The translations under genes were made by a program, and so were the position numbers. This document shows positions 32,183 through 41,270 of a stretch of DNA of 64,000 nucleotides, in pieces. The notes under the pieces were generated by a model, which saw nothing but the letters and a program-made list of their open reading frames with translations, had not been told where the DNA came from and made no database searches. Source of the stretch: CAZKAP01 sp964552195 (GTDB taxonomy: Bacteria; Bacteroidota; Bacteroidia; Flavobacteriales; Flavobacteriaceae); assembly GCA_964552195.1 (NCBI GenBank), contig CAZKFM010000014.1, forward strand, positions 3,279-67,278. Direction: 5' to 3'. Each line of letters begins with the position of its first letter. Position 1 is the stretch's first letter.

Positions 32183-34144
32183 ATGAAAAAACGAATCTAT
32201 AACCTGCTGCTGACAGCACTTCTGCCCCTGATTGCCGTGGGTTGTCTGGGGCTTGATCCCGAAGAAGGCACCACTCCGGATAATGGCAACAATACGGAGG
32301 ATCCCTCGGATCCCTTTTCCTCCCTGAACGTGGACGACACCTTTGACTACGCCACCGAACAGGAAATCCTCGTGGACCTGACGGCGCCCGAACTCCTGAG
32401 CAATGCAGTGTTTCAACTGTACACCCTTAAAAACGGGAATGACAGCCTCTTCATAGGTAAAGGAACCTTCGACCAAAACGGACAGTTCCGCAAGAAATAC
32501 ACGGTTGCCGTGGATAATGACAGCCTGATCGTGAGGTCCCAGTATCTGGGCATGATCGATCGGGTGAGTATCGCCATACGCAACCAGAGCGCTTCCCACT
32601 CTTATCTGGATTCCTATGAGGGTATGGGTGAAACAGGCAGTGCCAAAAAGCCCGTCATAACCCGTAAGGCCCAGGCGAGTGTGGCCGGGGCCAATACGTT
32701 CAACTACGGAGACACCTACAATGGCCAGGGAGTACCCGATAATCTGGCTTTTGCCGATGTGGTGAACCAGACCTTCCTGGACGATGTGAATGCATCCCTA
32801 CCGGAGTATAAACCGGTGCCGACCTTTAATCCCGATTATCTGCTCGACGACAACGAAACCCGTGTGGTATTGACCAAGGAAGCCGATGTCTGGGTAACCT
32901 ATGTGACCGAAGGAGCGGGCTATCGAAACGCCCTGGGGTATTATACCTATAACCTGGGCAATGAGCCAGAGTCAACCGACGAAATTGAACATACGATCAT
33001 ATTCCCCAATGTGTCCAACTCGGGATCGGGGGGCGGCCTGCTTCCCGGCGATCGGGTGTATCTGGGACGTTTCCCGGCCAATACTGTGGTGGAGTGGTTC
33101 CTGGTGTCCGATGGTTGGAACGGTTCCGGAGTAGGAAATGGCCGAGGGATCAAATATGGAAATCCCGACTTCAACAGTGAGACTACCCCTGAAAAACGCA
33201 AGCATTTGGTCGCCCTTTGGGACGAAGCCCGAAACATCAACATACTGTCCTTTGAGGACCTGGATCGGGATGGCAGTTCCGATGATGACTTCAACGATGC
33301 CATCTTTTTTGCCCGCTATAATCCGGTGGATGCCGTGGATACCAGTTTGTACCAGAAGTCCAAGGTAGCTGTGGACAGCGACGAAGACGGGATTAACGAC
33401 AATCTGGACGATTTTCCATTCGATCCGGATGCAGCCTTCCAGAATTACAGTCCGTCGAACAATTCGGTAGGCAAAATGGTTTACGAGGATCTCTGGCCTA
33501 GCCAGGGGGATTACGACTTCAACGACCTCGTTGTGGGTTATTCCTTCGAGCTGGTTGCCAATTCGGATAACCTGGTATCCCGTATCGAAGCCAGTTTCGA
33601 AATCGAAAACATTGGAGGTGCCCTATGGAACGGATTCGCCCTATTCTTCGACCTTGACCCGAGTGTGGTGGAGAGTGTTGAGGGCCAGGTGATTAATAGC
33701 GACTACCTGACGCTGAACGCTAATGGCACCGAATCGGGTCTGCAGGCCGACGAAACCGTGATTTTCGTCATCGACAACGCCTTCAATGCCGAAGGGGATA
33801 CCATCGACCTGACGATTACCTTCAATACCCCGCAGTCCACAGAAGATCTGGGATCCGTGCCCTTTAATCCCTTCATGGTGGTGAATCAGGATCGTACACG
33901 CGAAGTACACTTGCCGGACTATCCTCCAACAAGCAAGGCGGCCTATCTGGGTACGGAGGACGACTTCAGCGATCCCGCCATGGGCAGGTATTACAAATCG
34001 GAGCGGAATCTGCCCTGGGCGATGAACCTCTTTGGTGATTTCCAGGCGCCTCCGGAGCGCATTCCGATCATCATACAGTACCCCCGTTTCGAGGTCTGGG
34101 CCAACTCCGGAGGAACCCAGGCGCTGGACTGGTATTCAAACTGA
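32183..34144 (+). CDS. LruC-domain/DUF4114 surface lipoprotein in the EPS locus
   Basis: This 653-residue protein has a lipoprotein signal ending in VGC (Cys21) and an acidic Thr/Asp-rich linker, so it is likely surface or periplasmic. A DUF4114 module (about 275-380, ILSFEDLDRDGSSDDDFNDAIFF) is followed by a calcium-loop stretch (DSDEDGINDNLDD, about 395-408). The C-terminal LruC domain follows (about 430-650, VYEDLWPSQGDYDFNDLVVGYSF). The Asp-rich loops suggest Ca2+ binding. LruC proteins are widespread in Bacteroidota without a firm function. Its position inside the synthesis operon, followed by a terminator, suggests that it binds or anchors the product, which is inference. Confidence 0.85.
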   Translation: MKKRIYNLLLTALLPLIAVGCLGLDPEEGTTPDNGNNTEDPSDPFSSLNVDDTFDYATEQEILVDLTAPELLSNAVFQLYTLKNGNDSLFIGKGTFDQNGQFRKKYTVAVDNDSLIVRSQYLGMIDRVSIAIRNQSASHSYLDSYEGMGETGSAKKPVITRKAQASVAGANTFNYGDTYNGQGVPDNLAFADVVNQTFLDDVNASLPEYKPVPTFNPDYLLDDNETRVVLTKEADVWVTYVTEGAGYRNALGYYTYNLGNEPESTDEIEHTIIFPNVSNSGSGGGLLPGDRVYLGRFPANTVVEWFLVSDGWNGSGVGNGRGIKYGNPDFNSETTPEKRKHLVALWDEARNINILSFEDLDRDGSSDDDFNDAIFFARYNPVDAVDTSLYQKSKVAVDSDEDGINDNLDDFPFDPDAAFQNYSPSNNSVGKMVYEDLWPSQGDYDFNDLVVGYSFELVANSDNLVSRIEASFEIENIGGALWNGFALFFDLDPSVVESVEGQVINSDYLTLNANGTESGLQADETVIFVIDNAFNAEGDTIDLTITFNTPQSTEDLGSVPFNPFMVVNQDRTREVHLPDYPPTSKAAYLGTEDDFSDPAMGRYYKSERNLPWAMNLFGDFQAPPERIPIIIQYPRFEVWANSGGTQALDWYSN

Positions 34145-34174
34145 TAGAATGCAAAACTCACCCTTTTAGAAACC

Positions 34175-34208
34175 AAAGCCCGCCCTACCTATCGGCCGGT
34201 TTTTTTTT
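34175..34208 (+). terminator. Terminator after the first EPS operon
   Basis: AAAGCCCGCC pairs with GGCCGGTTTT (one mismatch, one G-U pair) around a 9-nt loop, running into eight T. The distal TTTACAAC repeat of the next promoter overlaps its T-run. Confidence 0.7.
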
Positions 34209-34271
34209 ACAACTACTCTGCCCGATTTCACAACAATTTTTTTCCGGCTGAGCGGGGTAGAATCATCTTTA
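34207..34271 (+). promoter_or_regulatory. Promoter C: paired TYACAAC repeats and -7-like box of the ugd operon
   Basis: TTACAAC (34207-34213) and TCACAAC (34228-34234) are direct repeats with an exact 21-bp period. CATCTTTA (34264-34271), a -7-like box, begins 30 nt after the end of the proximal repeat and lies 26 bp before the ugd ATG. The layout is the same as at the EPS and rfb promoters. Confidence 0.6.
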
Positions 34272-34297
34272 TACTGCCATTATTAAATCAAATTCAC

Positions 34298-35653
34298 ATG
34301 AACGTTGCAATTGTAGGAACCGGGTATGTCGGATTGGTTACGGGAACCTGTTTCGCAGAAACAGGTATCAATGTAGTCTGTGTCGACATAGATGAAAACA
34401 AGGTAGAACGTCTGCGAAGAGGTGAAGTCCCGATCTACGAGCCGGGCCTGGATTCCCTGTTGCAGCGCAACCTGGAGAAGGGAAGAATTTCCTTTACCAC
34501 CAGCCTGAAAAAAGGTATCAAAGACGCCGAGGCGGTATTTATCGCAGTGGGAACCCCACCGGATGAGGACGGCAGTGCCGATCTTCAGTATGTACTGGGG
34601 GTTGCCCGCGAGATCGGACAACATATGGAAGACTACCTGGTAGTTATCACCAAGAGTACGGTTCCCGTGGGTACGGCCCGCAAGGTACAACAGGCCGTGG
34701 AGCAAGCACTGGAGGAGCGCGGTGTGCGCATTCCTTTCGATGTGGCCTCCAATCCTGAATTCCTGAAAGAGGGCAATGCCGTTAATGATTTCCTGAAGCC
34801 TGACCGCATAGTGGTTGGGGTGGAAAGCGCCCGTGCCGAGAAGGTTCTGAGAAGGCTTTACAAGCCCTTCCTGATGAATGGACACCCACTGCTCTTTATG
34901 GACATACAGTCCTCCGAGATGACGAAATATGCGGCCAATGCCATGCTGGCCACCAAGATCAGCTTCATGAACGACATCGCCAACCTGTGCGAGCGTTTGG
35001 GAGCCAATGTGGACTGGGTGCGCAAGGGAATCGGATCCGACGCTCGGATTGGAAACAAATTTATCTATCCCGGAACGGGATACGGGGGTAGCTGCTTCCC
35101 CAAGGATGTACAGGCACTGGTCCGTACAGCGGATGAGGTAGGGTACGACCTGGAGGTGCTGAAGGCCGTTGAAGCCGTCAACTATCGACAGAAGAATGTG
35201 CTGGTCGATAAGCTGGTGAACTATTTCGGTGAGGATCTGAAGGGACGCACCTTCGGACTCTGGGGACTCTCTTTCAAGCCCAAAACCGACGACATGCGTG
35301 AGGCTCCATCCCTGGTAATCATCGAAAGGCTCCTGGAAATGGGTGCCACCGTTCGTGCCTACGACCCGGTAGCCATGGAAGAAGCCAAAAGAATACTGGG
35401 TGACCGTATCGAATTTGCCAAGGATGAGTACGATGCCTGCATCGATGCAGACGCACTCCTGGTCGTTACCGAATGGTCAGAATTCCGGGTACCTAACTTC
35501 CGCATACTCGAGAAATTGATGCGAAGCAAGGTTATCTTTGACGGCCGTAATATATACGACATCGAGGAAATGCGTGAACAGGGTTACGATTATTTCAGTA
35601 TCGGACGGGACTCTGTGACGACTTCTGAATTGGAAGATACAGTAAGCGAATAA
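34298..35653 (+). CDS. ugd: UDP-glucose 6-dehydrogenase
   Basis: This 451-residue enzyme oxidises UDP-glucose twice with NAD+ to UDP-glucuronate. It has the N-terminal Rossmann motif VGTGYVGLVTG, the central KYAANAMLATKISFMNDIA helix, and catalytic Cys266 in the GTGYGGSCFPKD signature. The C-terminal domain has FGLWGLSFKPKTDDMREAPS. Length and motifs are normal. It implies a uronic acid, or a sugar made from it, in the polymer. It is the first gene of a second EPS transcription unit. The related GDP-mannose dehydrogenase is a less likely alternative. Confidence 0.92.
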   Translation: MNVAIVGTGYVGLVTGTCFAETGINVVCVDIDENKVERLRRGEVPIYEPGLDSLLQRNLEKGRISFTTSLKKGIKDAEAVFIAVGTPPDEDGSADLQYVLGVAREIGQHMEDYLVVITKSTVPVGTARKVQQAVEQALEERGVRIPFDVASNPEFLKEGNAVNDFLKPDRIVVGVESARAEKVLRRLYKPFLMNGHPLLFMDIQSSEMTKYAANAMLATKISFMNDIANLCERLGANVDWVRKGIGSDARIGNKFIYPGTGYGGSCFPKDVQALVRTADEVGYDLEVLKAVEAVNYRQKNVLVDKLVNYFGEDLKGRTFGLWGLSFKPKTDDMREAPSLVIIERLLEMGATVRAYDPVAMEEAKRILGDRIEFAKDEYDACIDADALLVVTEWSEFRVPNFRILEKLMRSKVIFDGRNIYDIEEMREQGYDYFSIGRDSVTTSELEDTVSE

Positions 35654-35664
35654 GCCAGTAATCC

Positions 35665-36891
35665 ATGGAAATGCTGGTCTTTATACTCAACGCAGCGGAG
35701 GTGATGGTATTTATTTACTTCGCCTTCGCTGCGGTGTATCTCTATGTATTCGGACTGGCAGGACTCTTTCCCATTCGCCGCACGCGACTCGAAAAGCGAC
35801 CGGTCTCCCCCCGAAACTACGCGGTGCTGATACCGGGTTACAAGGAAGATAATGTGATCGTCGATGTAGCCCGAAGGGCGCTGCAGCAGACCTACCCGCA
35901 GGCCTGCTACGACGTAGTGATTATCGCCGATTCTTTTCAGCCCGATACCATCAATGAACTTAAGGGCCTCCCCATAAGGCTGATCGAAGTATCCTTCGAA
36001 AAGAGTACCAAGGCCAAGGCACTGAACCGCGCCATGGAAGTATTGGGCGACGATTACGATGTGGCCCTGGTACTGGATGCGGACAATGTGATGGAAGAGG
36101 ATTTTATCGAACGGATCGACCGCTCGTTCAACCGGGGTTTCCAGGTGGTTCAGGGGCACCGCATCGCCAAGAACCTCAACACGCCCATGGCCGTTTTGGA
36201 TGGTCTGAGTGAAGAAATCAACAACCATTTCTTTCGTAAAGGACATCGGGTTGCCGGCCTTTCTTCGGCCCTGATCGGGTCGGGTATGGCTTTCGACTAT
36301 GCCCTCTTCAAGCACAGGCTCAGGAACATTCACGCGGTAGGCGGCTTCGATAAAGAACTGGAACTGACCATGCTGCGCGACGGCATCCGGATCGACTACG
36401 TTCCGGAAGCGCGGGTTTACGACGAGAAGGTGCAGAAGGCCGAAGTCTTCCAGAATCAGCGTAAGCGCTGGCTCTCGGCACAATTTGTCTATTTCGGCAG
36501 GTTTGCGATGTCCGGTGTGAGGGAACTGTTTCTCAAGGGGAACATAGACTTCCTGGACAAGGTGTATCAAATGGTATCTCCGCCTCGGGTGTTGCACCTG
36601 GGCGTGGTGTTTCTGATATCCCTGACCTACCTGGGTCTTCATTTCCTCTGGCCCGAAAACCTCCTCTACGTAGATGCGCGTTACTGGGCCGGCACTGCCG
36701 TGCTCAGCGTACTCGCTTTTCTCTTTGCAACCCCCCGAAGCTATTACAGCCTCAGGACGCTCAAGGCCATGCTGACCTTGCCCAGAGCCTTCGGTATCAT
36801 GTTCCTATCTCTGTTCCGGCTGAAAGGAGCCAATAAGCGGTTTATACATACCGAACACGGTACGCCCAACAAGGACACCGTCAATACCTAA
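35665..36891 (+). CDS. Membrane-bound processive-type glycosyltransferase family 2
   Basis: This 408-residue protein has an N-terminal membrane helix and a GT-A domain with DADN (about residue 138) and a QRKRW motif (QxxRW type, about 272). Two to three C-terminal membrane helices follow. The QxxRW motif is typical of processive beta-glycosyltransferases such as cellulose and hyaluronan synthases, though many non-processive homologues have it. It lies 11 bp after ugd, so UDP-glucose or UDP-glucuronate is a plausible donor. Confidence 0.87.
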   Translation: MEMLVFILNAAEVMVFIYFAFAAVYLYVFGLAGLFPIRRTRLEKRPVSPRNYAVLIPGYKEDNVIVDVARRALQQTYPQACYDVVIIADSFQPDTINELKGLPIRLIEVSFEKSTKAKALNRAMEVLGDDYDVALVLDADNVMEEDFIERIDRSFNRGFQVVQGHRIAKNLNTPMAVLDGLSEEINNHFFRKGHRVAGLSSALIGSGMAFDYALFKHRLRNIHAVGGFDKELELTMLRDGIRIDYVPEARVYDEKVQKAEVFQNQRKRWLSAQFVYFGRFAMSGVRELFLKGNIDFLDKVYQMVSPPRVLHLGVVFLISLTYLGLHFLWPENLLYVDARYWAGTAVLSVLAFLFATPRSYYSLRTLKAMLTLPRAFGIMFLSLFRLKGANKRFIHTEHGTPNKDTVNT

Positions 36892-36904
36892 TCCCCCATC
36901 CGTC

Positions 36905-38062
36905 ATGAAAATTGGCATAGAAGCCCAGCGCATATTCCGCCGAAAGAAACACGGCATGGATATGGTTGCCCTGGAGTTGATCCGTCACCTGCAGGAAATT
37001 GACCAGAAAAACGAATACGTGATTTTCGTCCGACCGGACGAAGACTCCGACTGCCTGAAACCCAGTCCGAACTTCAGGATCGTAGAACTCAGGTCCCCCT
37101 TCGGCTATCCGGGCTGGGAGCAATGGGAGTTGCCTCGTGCAGCCCGTAGGGAGGGGTGCGAGGTTTTGCACTGCACCAGCAATACGGGTCCTTTATTCTG
37201 CAAGGTTCCCCTGGTGACTACTCTGCACGACATCATCTATCTGGAAAGCATCAGCATCTTTCAGAAGGCGGGTACCTGGTACCAGAAACTGGGCAATATG
37301 TACCGCAGGTACCTGGTTCCTCCGGTTATCCGGCGCAGCCGCAAGGTCATTACCGTATCCAACTATGAAAAGGAGCGAATCAACAACTACTTTCATCTCG
37401 AGGATGGCCGCCTGGCCGCTATCTATAACGGCGTAGGCCAACATTTCAAGAAAATTACCGACCCACAGACCCTCAAGCGTATTCGCCTGAAGTACCAGCT
37501 CCCGGAGCTTTTCTTCTTTTTCCTGGGCAATACGGACCCCAAGAAGAATACCCGGGGTGTATTGACGGCCTTTGCCGAGTTTAATAAAGTCTATCCCGAT
37601 CAGTACTACCTCGTGATGCTCGACTATGACGAGTCCGCGCTTACCCGTTTACTGCGCGAGATCGGTGCCCCTGAATTGCGCGAGCGCATCCACCTTACCG
37701 GATACGTACCCAATACGGAGCTGCCTGCGCTGATCAGTCAGTGCGGTGTATTCCTCTACCCTTCGCTGCGGGAAAGCTTTGGAATTCCCATACTGGAGGG
37801 CATGGCCTGCGGGGTACCCGTGATTACTTCCAATACGGCTTCCATGCCTGAGGTAGCCGGTGAGAATACGGCCCTGATAGTCGACCCCTTCAATCCCTCG
37901 GAGATCAGCCGCGCCATGCAGACGCTGGTGGAAGATACCCTGCTGGCACAAATGCTCGCAGAGAAAGGAATCGAACGCGCGCAGGCCTTCTCCTGGCAGC
38001 AAATGGCCAGGAACGTACTGGACCTCTATGAGGAGGTTTACAAGGAGACCCACACCCATTAA
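36905..38062 (+). CDS. Glycosyltransferase family 4
   Basis: This 385-residue GT-B enzyme has the N-terminal acceptor domain IGIEAQRIFRRKKHGMD and CTSNTGPLF. The C-terminal donor domain has FLGNTDPKKN and the EX7E-type SLRESFGIPILEGMACG. It is predicted to add one sugar to the lipid-linked repeat unit on the cytosolic face. The donor is not predictable. It is 13 bp after the preceding gene in the same operon. Confidence 0.88.
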   Translation: MKIGIEAQRIFRRKKHGMDMVALELIRHLQEIDQKNEYVIFVRPDEDSDCLKPSPNFRIVELRSPFGYPGWEQWELPRAARREGCEVLHCTSNTGPLFCKVPLVTTLHDIIYLESISIFQKAGTWYQKLGNMYRRYLVPPVIRRSRKVITVSNYEKERINNYFHLEDGRLAAIYNGVGQHFKKITDPQTLKRIRLKYQLPELFFFFLGNTDPKKNTRGVLTAFAEFNKVYPDQYYLVMLDYDESALTRLLREIGAPELRERIHLTGYVPNTELPALISQCGVFLYPSLRESFGIPILEGMACGVPVITSNTASMPEVAGENTALIVDPFNPSEISRAMQTLVEDTLLAQMLAEKGIERAQAFSWQQMARNVLDLYEEVYKETHTH

Positions 38063-38072
38063 ATCTACAGTT

Positions 38073-39323
38073 ATGATAAGGGACCGAGACATCATCGTTA
38101 TAGGCATACAGGCCTGGGATATCGAGATCGGAAGCAACGGCAAGAATATCGCAGCCGAATTCGCCAAACACAACCGGGTGTTGTATGTGAATCCCCCTGT
38201 GGATCGCATTTCCATGTTCCGGGAGCGCAAGACTCCGAAGATGATGCGCCGGTCAGAGATACGAAAAGGGCACAAGAAGAACTTGATTAAGCTGGGACAT
38301 AATCTCTGGAACCTGTATCCGATTGAGGTTACCGAGTCGATCAACTTTATCGGACTGCCCGTTTTGTTCGACCTCTTGAACTGGGTGAATACCGTCAGAT
38401 TCACCAATGACATCCAATATGCCATAGACCGTCTGGAATTCCGGGACTACATCGTATTCAATGACAGTTCCATGTTCCTCGGACAGCACATACGCAAACA
38501 ATTGTCACCCGCCGCTTATGTGTACTATATGCGGGATTACCTGACCAAGAATCCGTATTGGAAAAAGCATGGCCAGCGACTAGAGCCGCGCCTGATCGCC
38601 GATGCGGATTGCGTGGTGAACAATTCAACCCTTTACGCCGAGTACGGAGCTCAGTACAATCCCCATTCCTATATGGTAGGGCAAGGCTGCGACACGGAGG
38701 CATTTGACAATGAGTCCCGTACGATAGAAGTCGCCGAGGACCTCAGGGAAATTCCCGGGCCGATCATTGGCTATGTGGGCTTTCTCAGCAGTCGCAGACT
38801 GAATCCGAACATCCTGGCACATATTGCCCGATCCCGTCCCGACTGGAATGTGGTACTGGTTGGGCCCGAGGACGAGGTATTTCAGGAATCCGAACTGCAT
38901 CAATTGTCGAATGTAATCTTCCTGGGTTCCAAACCCGGTGAACAACTGCCCCGTTATATCGAAGGATTCGATGTGGCTATCAATCCACAGCGTATTAACG
39001 ATGCCACTATGGGCAACTATCCGAGGAAGATTGATGAATATCTGGCCATGGGCAAGCCCGTGGTGGCCTCGGCCACCAAGGCCATGGAATATTTCGAGGA
39101 TTACACCTATCTGGGAGAGACCCCTCAGGACTATGTGGACCTGATTGCCAAGGCACTCAAGGAGGACAATACCACACGGCAGAAGGCCCGCAGGAAATTT
39201 GGGCGATCCCACAGCTGGGAGAACAATGTAAAGGCCATATATGATTGTATACTCCGCGTAAAGGGAGAAGCCTTCGAGAACGCGGAGGTAGCTGAAACGA
39301 CCCCACGGGAATTAACCCTTTAA
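38073..39323 (+). CDS. Glycosyltransferase, GT-B fold (GT4-like)
   Basis: This 416-residue protein has an N-terminal domain IIVIGIQAWDIEIGSNGKNIA and a donor domain with GPIIGYVGFLSSRRLN, VVLVGPEDEVFQ and RKIDEYLAMGKPVVASA. The start ATG 38073 follows the preceding stop by 10 bp; an upstream in-frame start would overlap that gene and adds a basic stretch lacking similarity. It is likely another transferase of the repeat unit, with unknown sugar. Confidence 0.85.
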   Translation: MIRDRDIIVIGIQAWDIEIGSNGKNIAAEFAKHNRVLYVNPPVDRISMFRERKTPKMMRRSEIRKGHKKNLIKLGHNLWNLYPIEVTESINFIGLPVLFDLLNWVNTVRFTNDIQYAIDRLEFRDYIVFNDSSMFLGQHIRKQLSPAAYVYYMRDYLTKNPYWKKHGQRLEPRLIADADCVVNNSTLYAEYGAQYNPHSYMVGQGCDTEAFDNESRTIEVAEDLREIPGPIIGYVGFLSSRRLNPNILAHIARSRPDWNVVLVGPEDEVFQESELHQLSNVIFLGSKPGEQLPRYIEGFDVAINPQRINDATMGNYPRKIDEYLAMGKPVVASATKAMEYFEDYTYLGETPQDYVDLIAKALKEDNTTRQKARRKFGRSHSWENNVKAIYDCILRVKGEAFENAEVAETTPRELTL

Positions 39324-39333
39324 CCGCATCGAG

Positions 39334-39984
39334 ATGAGTTTAGTTCAATCCATAAAGTCCAATCCTACCCTGAAGAAATGGGCCATCGGACTGATTACAC
39401 CCAGCCGTAATCCGCGCCCGCGAAGGTGGGTTCGCTGGTTCCTCAACCCTCTGATTCATAAAAGGGGCAAGGGTGCCCGTGTTCGTTCGCGCAGCCGGAT
39501 CGACGTCTTCCCGTGGAAGCGTTTCGATATAGGGGAACGGACCACCATTGAATCCTTCTGTACCCTAAACAACGGCTCCGGAGACGTGGTTCTGGGAGAT
39601 AAAGTCCGGGTGGGCATAGGCAGTGTTATTATAGGGCCCGTGACCATGGGGCATGGCTCCGGCTTGGGCCAGCATGTATTCGTGTCCGGTTTCAACCACG
39701 GCTATTCGGACGCCAGTAAAAATTCCAGCGATCAGCCCTTGGATATTCGACCAACCGTTATCGAGGACGAAGCCCATATCGGTGCTAACTCTGTGGTATT
39801 GGCCGGAGTACGTATCGGTAAGCGCAGCCAGATTGGAGCAGGTAGCGTAGTAACCCGGGATATACCTCCTTATTCCGTAGCTGTGGGCAACCCGGCACGT
39901 GTAATCAAACAATTCAATCATCAGACAGGGCAGTGGGAACGCGTCAGCCCTGAAACTCGAAAGATACCTTATGAAAACGCTTGA
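39334..39984 (+). CDS. Hexapeptide-repeat acyltransferase (sugar O-acetyltransferase)
   Basis: This 216-residue protein has left-handed beta-helix repeats typical of the LbetaH acetyltransferases: VRVGIGSVIIGPVTMGHGSG, then HIGANSVVLAGVRIGKRSQIGAGSVVTRDIPP and SVAVGNPARVI. It probably acetylates a sugar of the repeat unit using acetyl-CoA. Its 3' end overlaps the next glycosyltransferase gene by 14 bp. Confidence 0.87.
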   Translation: MSLVQSIKSNPTLKKWAIGLITPSRNPRPRRWVRWFLNPLIHKRGKGARVRSRSRIDVFPWKRFDIGERTTIESFCTLNNGSGDVVLGDKVRVGIGSVIIGPVTMGHGSGLGQHVFVSGFNHGYSDASKNSSDQPLDIRPTVIEDEAHIGANSVVLAGVRIGKRSQIGAGSVVTRDIPPYSVAVGNPARVIKQFNHQTGQWERVSPETRKIPYENA

Positions 39985-41266
39985 AATTCTCTTCTGGCTG
40001 CTGCTGGGAATCGTATTCTATACCTACCTCGGCTACGGACTGGTCCTTTTTGCACTGGTCAGGCTTAAGCGATTCGTTAAAGGATTCGGACGAAAGTATG
40101 AGGTCCTGGATACCTACCAACCGGAAGTGACCCTCTTTGTCACGGCCTTCAACGAAAAAGATTTCCTCGATGCCAAGGTGCGCAACAGCATAGAACTGGA
40201 CTATCCGAAGGAAAAGATGCGATTCGTCTGGGTTACCGATGGTTCCAATGATGGCACGCCCCAGCTGCTGTCCCGCTATCCCGAGGTTGAGGTATTTCAC
40301 AAAGACGAACGCAAAGGCAAGATAGCCGCCATGAATCGAGGGATGAAGTTCGTCAAGACCCCCATTGTGATCTTTTCCGACGCCAATACAGACTTAGGAA
40401 AGGATTCCGTACGGGAGATCGTCAGGCTCTTCGCCAACCCTAGTGTCGGTTGCGTTTCCGGAGAAAAAAGGATATACAACGGGGAGGCTGAGAATGCCGC
40501 CGGAGCGGGGGAGGGGCTGTACTGGAAGTACGAGTCCCAGCTCAAGAAATGGGATGCCGAATTGTATTCGGTCGTGGGTGCCGCAGGCGAACTCTTCGCC
40601 ATCCGTACCGAACTCTGGCATGAGGTGGAAGGCGATACGCTGTTGGACGATTTCATGATTTCTCTGAGGGTAGCCATGCAAGGCTATACCATACAATACA
40701 ACCCCAACGCATACGCCATCGAGCATGCTTCGGAAAATGTAAAGGAAGAACTCAAGCGGAAGATCCGGATCTCCGCCGGGGGCATACAATCGGTTGTCCG
40801 ACTGGCACCCCTGCTCAACGTATTCCACTATGGAATACTGTCTTTTCAGTACATCTCACATCGGGTACTTCGTTGGACCCTAACTCCGCTGTCGCTCTTG
40901 CTGCTGATTCCTGTCAATGCCTTACTGGCTGCTTCCGAAGTGGGCGACTCCGCTCCCGGACTTTACAGTCTGATGATGGCCGGTCAGGTCTTGTTTTATG
41001 CCGTGGCCCTGATAGGATGGTCACTCGAGAGACGCGAAATCCGGGTAAAGGCACTGTTCGTACCGTATTACTTTTTTATCATGAACCTTTCCGTTTTCCT
41101 GGGATTTGGACGCTACATCAAGGGGCGTCAATCCGTGACCTGGGAACGGGCGGGACGCAAGGGTCAGCAAGCTCCGGTATCGGCCGAAGGAACCGAGAGT
41201 TTCGGGCCCGGCCGTTCTTCAAATATCGAAGAACAGGTGGAGAAGGAAAACGCGACCACAGCGTAG
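39971..41266 (+). CDS. Membrane-associated glycosyltransferase family 2
   Basis: This 431-residue protein has one N-terminal membrane helix (ILFWLLLGIVFYTYLGYGLVL) and a GT-A domain with VTLFVTAFNEKDFL, SDANTDLG as the DxD-type motif (near residue 139) and DDFMISLRVAMQGY. Three to four C-terminal membrane helices and a polar tail follow. It resembles chitin or N-glycosyl synthase-like GT2 proteins of EPS loci. It is the last gene of the operon, facing the hybrid kinase gene end-to-end with a 4-bp gap. Confidence 0.87.
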   Translation: MKTLEILFWLLLGIVFYTYLGYGLVLFALVRLKRFVKGFGRKYEVLDTYQPEVTLFVTAFNEKDFLDAKVRNSIELDYPKEKMRFVWVTDGSNDGTPQLLSRYPEVEVFHKDERKGKIAAMNRGMKFVKTPIVIFSDANTDLGKDSVREIVRLFANPSVGCVSGEKRIYNGEAENAAGAGEGLYWKYESQLKKWDAELYSVVGAAGELFAIRTELWHEVEGDTLLDDFMISLRVAMQGYTIQYNPNAYAIEHASENVKEELKRKIRISAGGIQSVVRLAPLLNVFHYGILSFQYISHRVLRWTLTPLSLLLLIPVNALLAASEVGDSAPGLYSLMMAGQVLFYAVALIGWSLERREIRVKALFVPYYFFIMNLSVFLGFGRYIKGRQSVTWERAGRKGQQAPVSAEGTESFGPGRSSNIEEQVEKENATTA

Positions 41267-41270
41267 AAAT

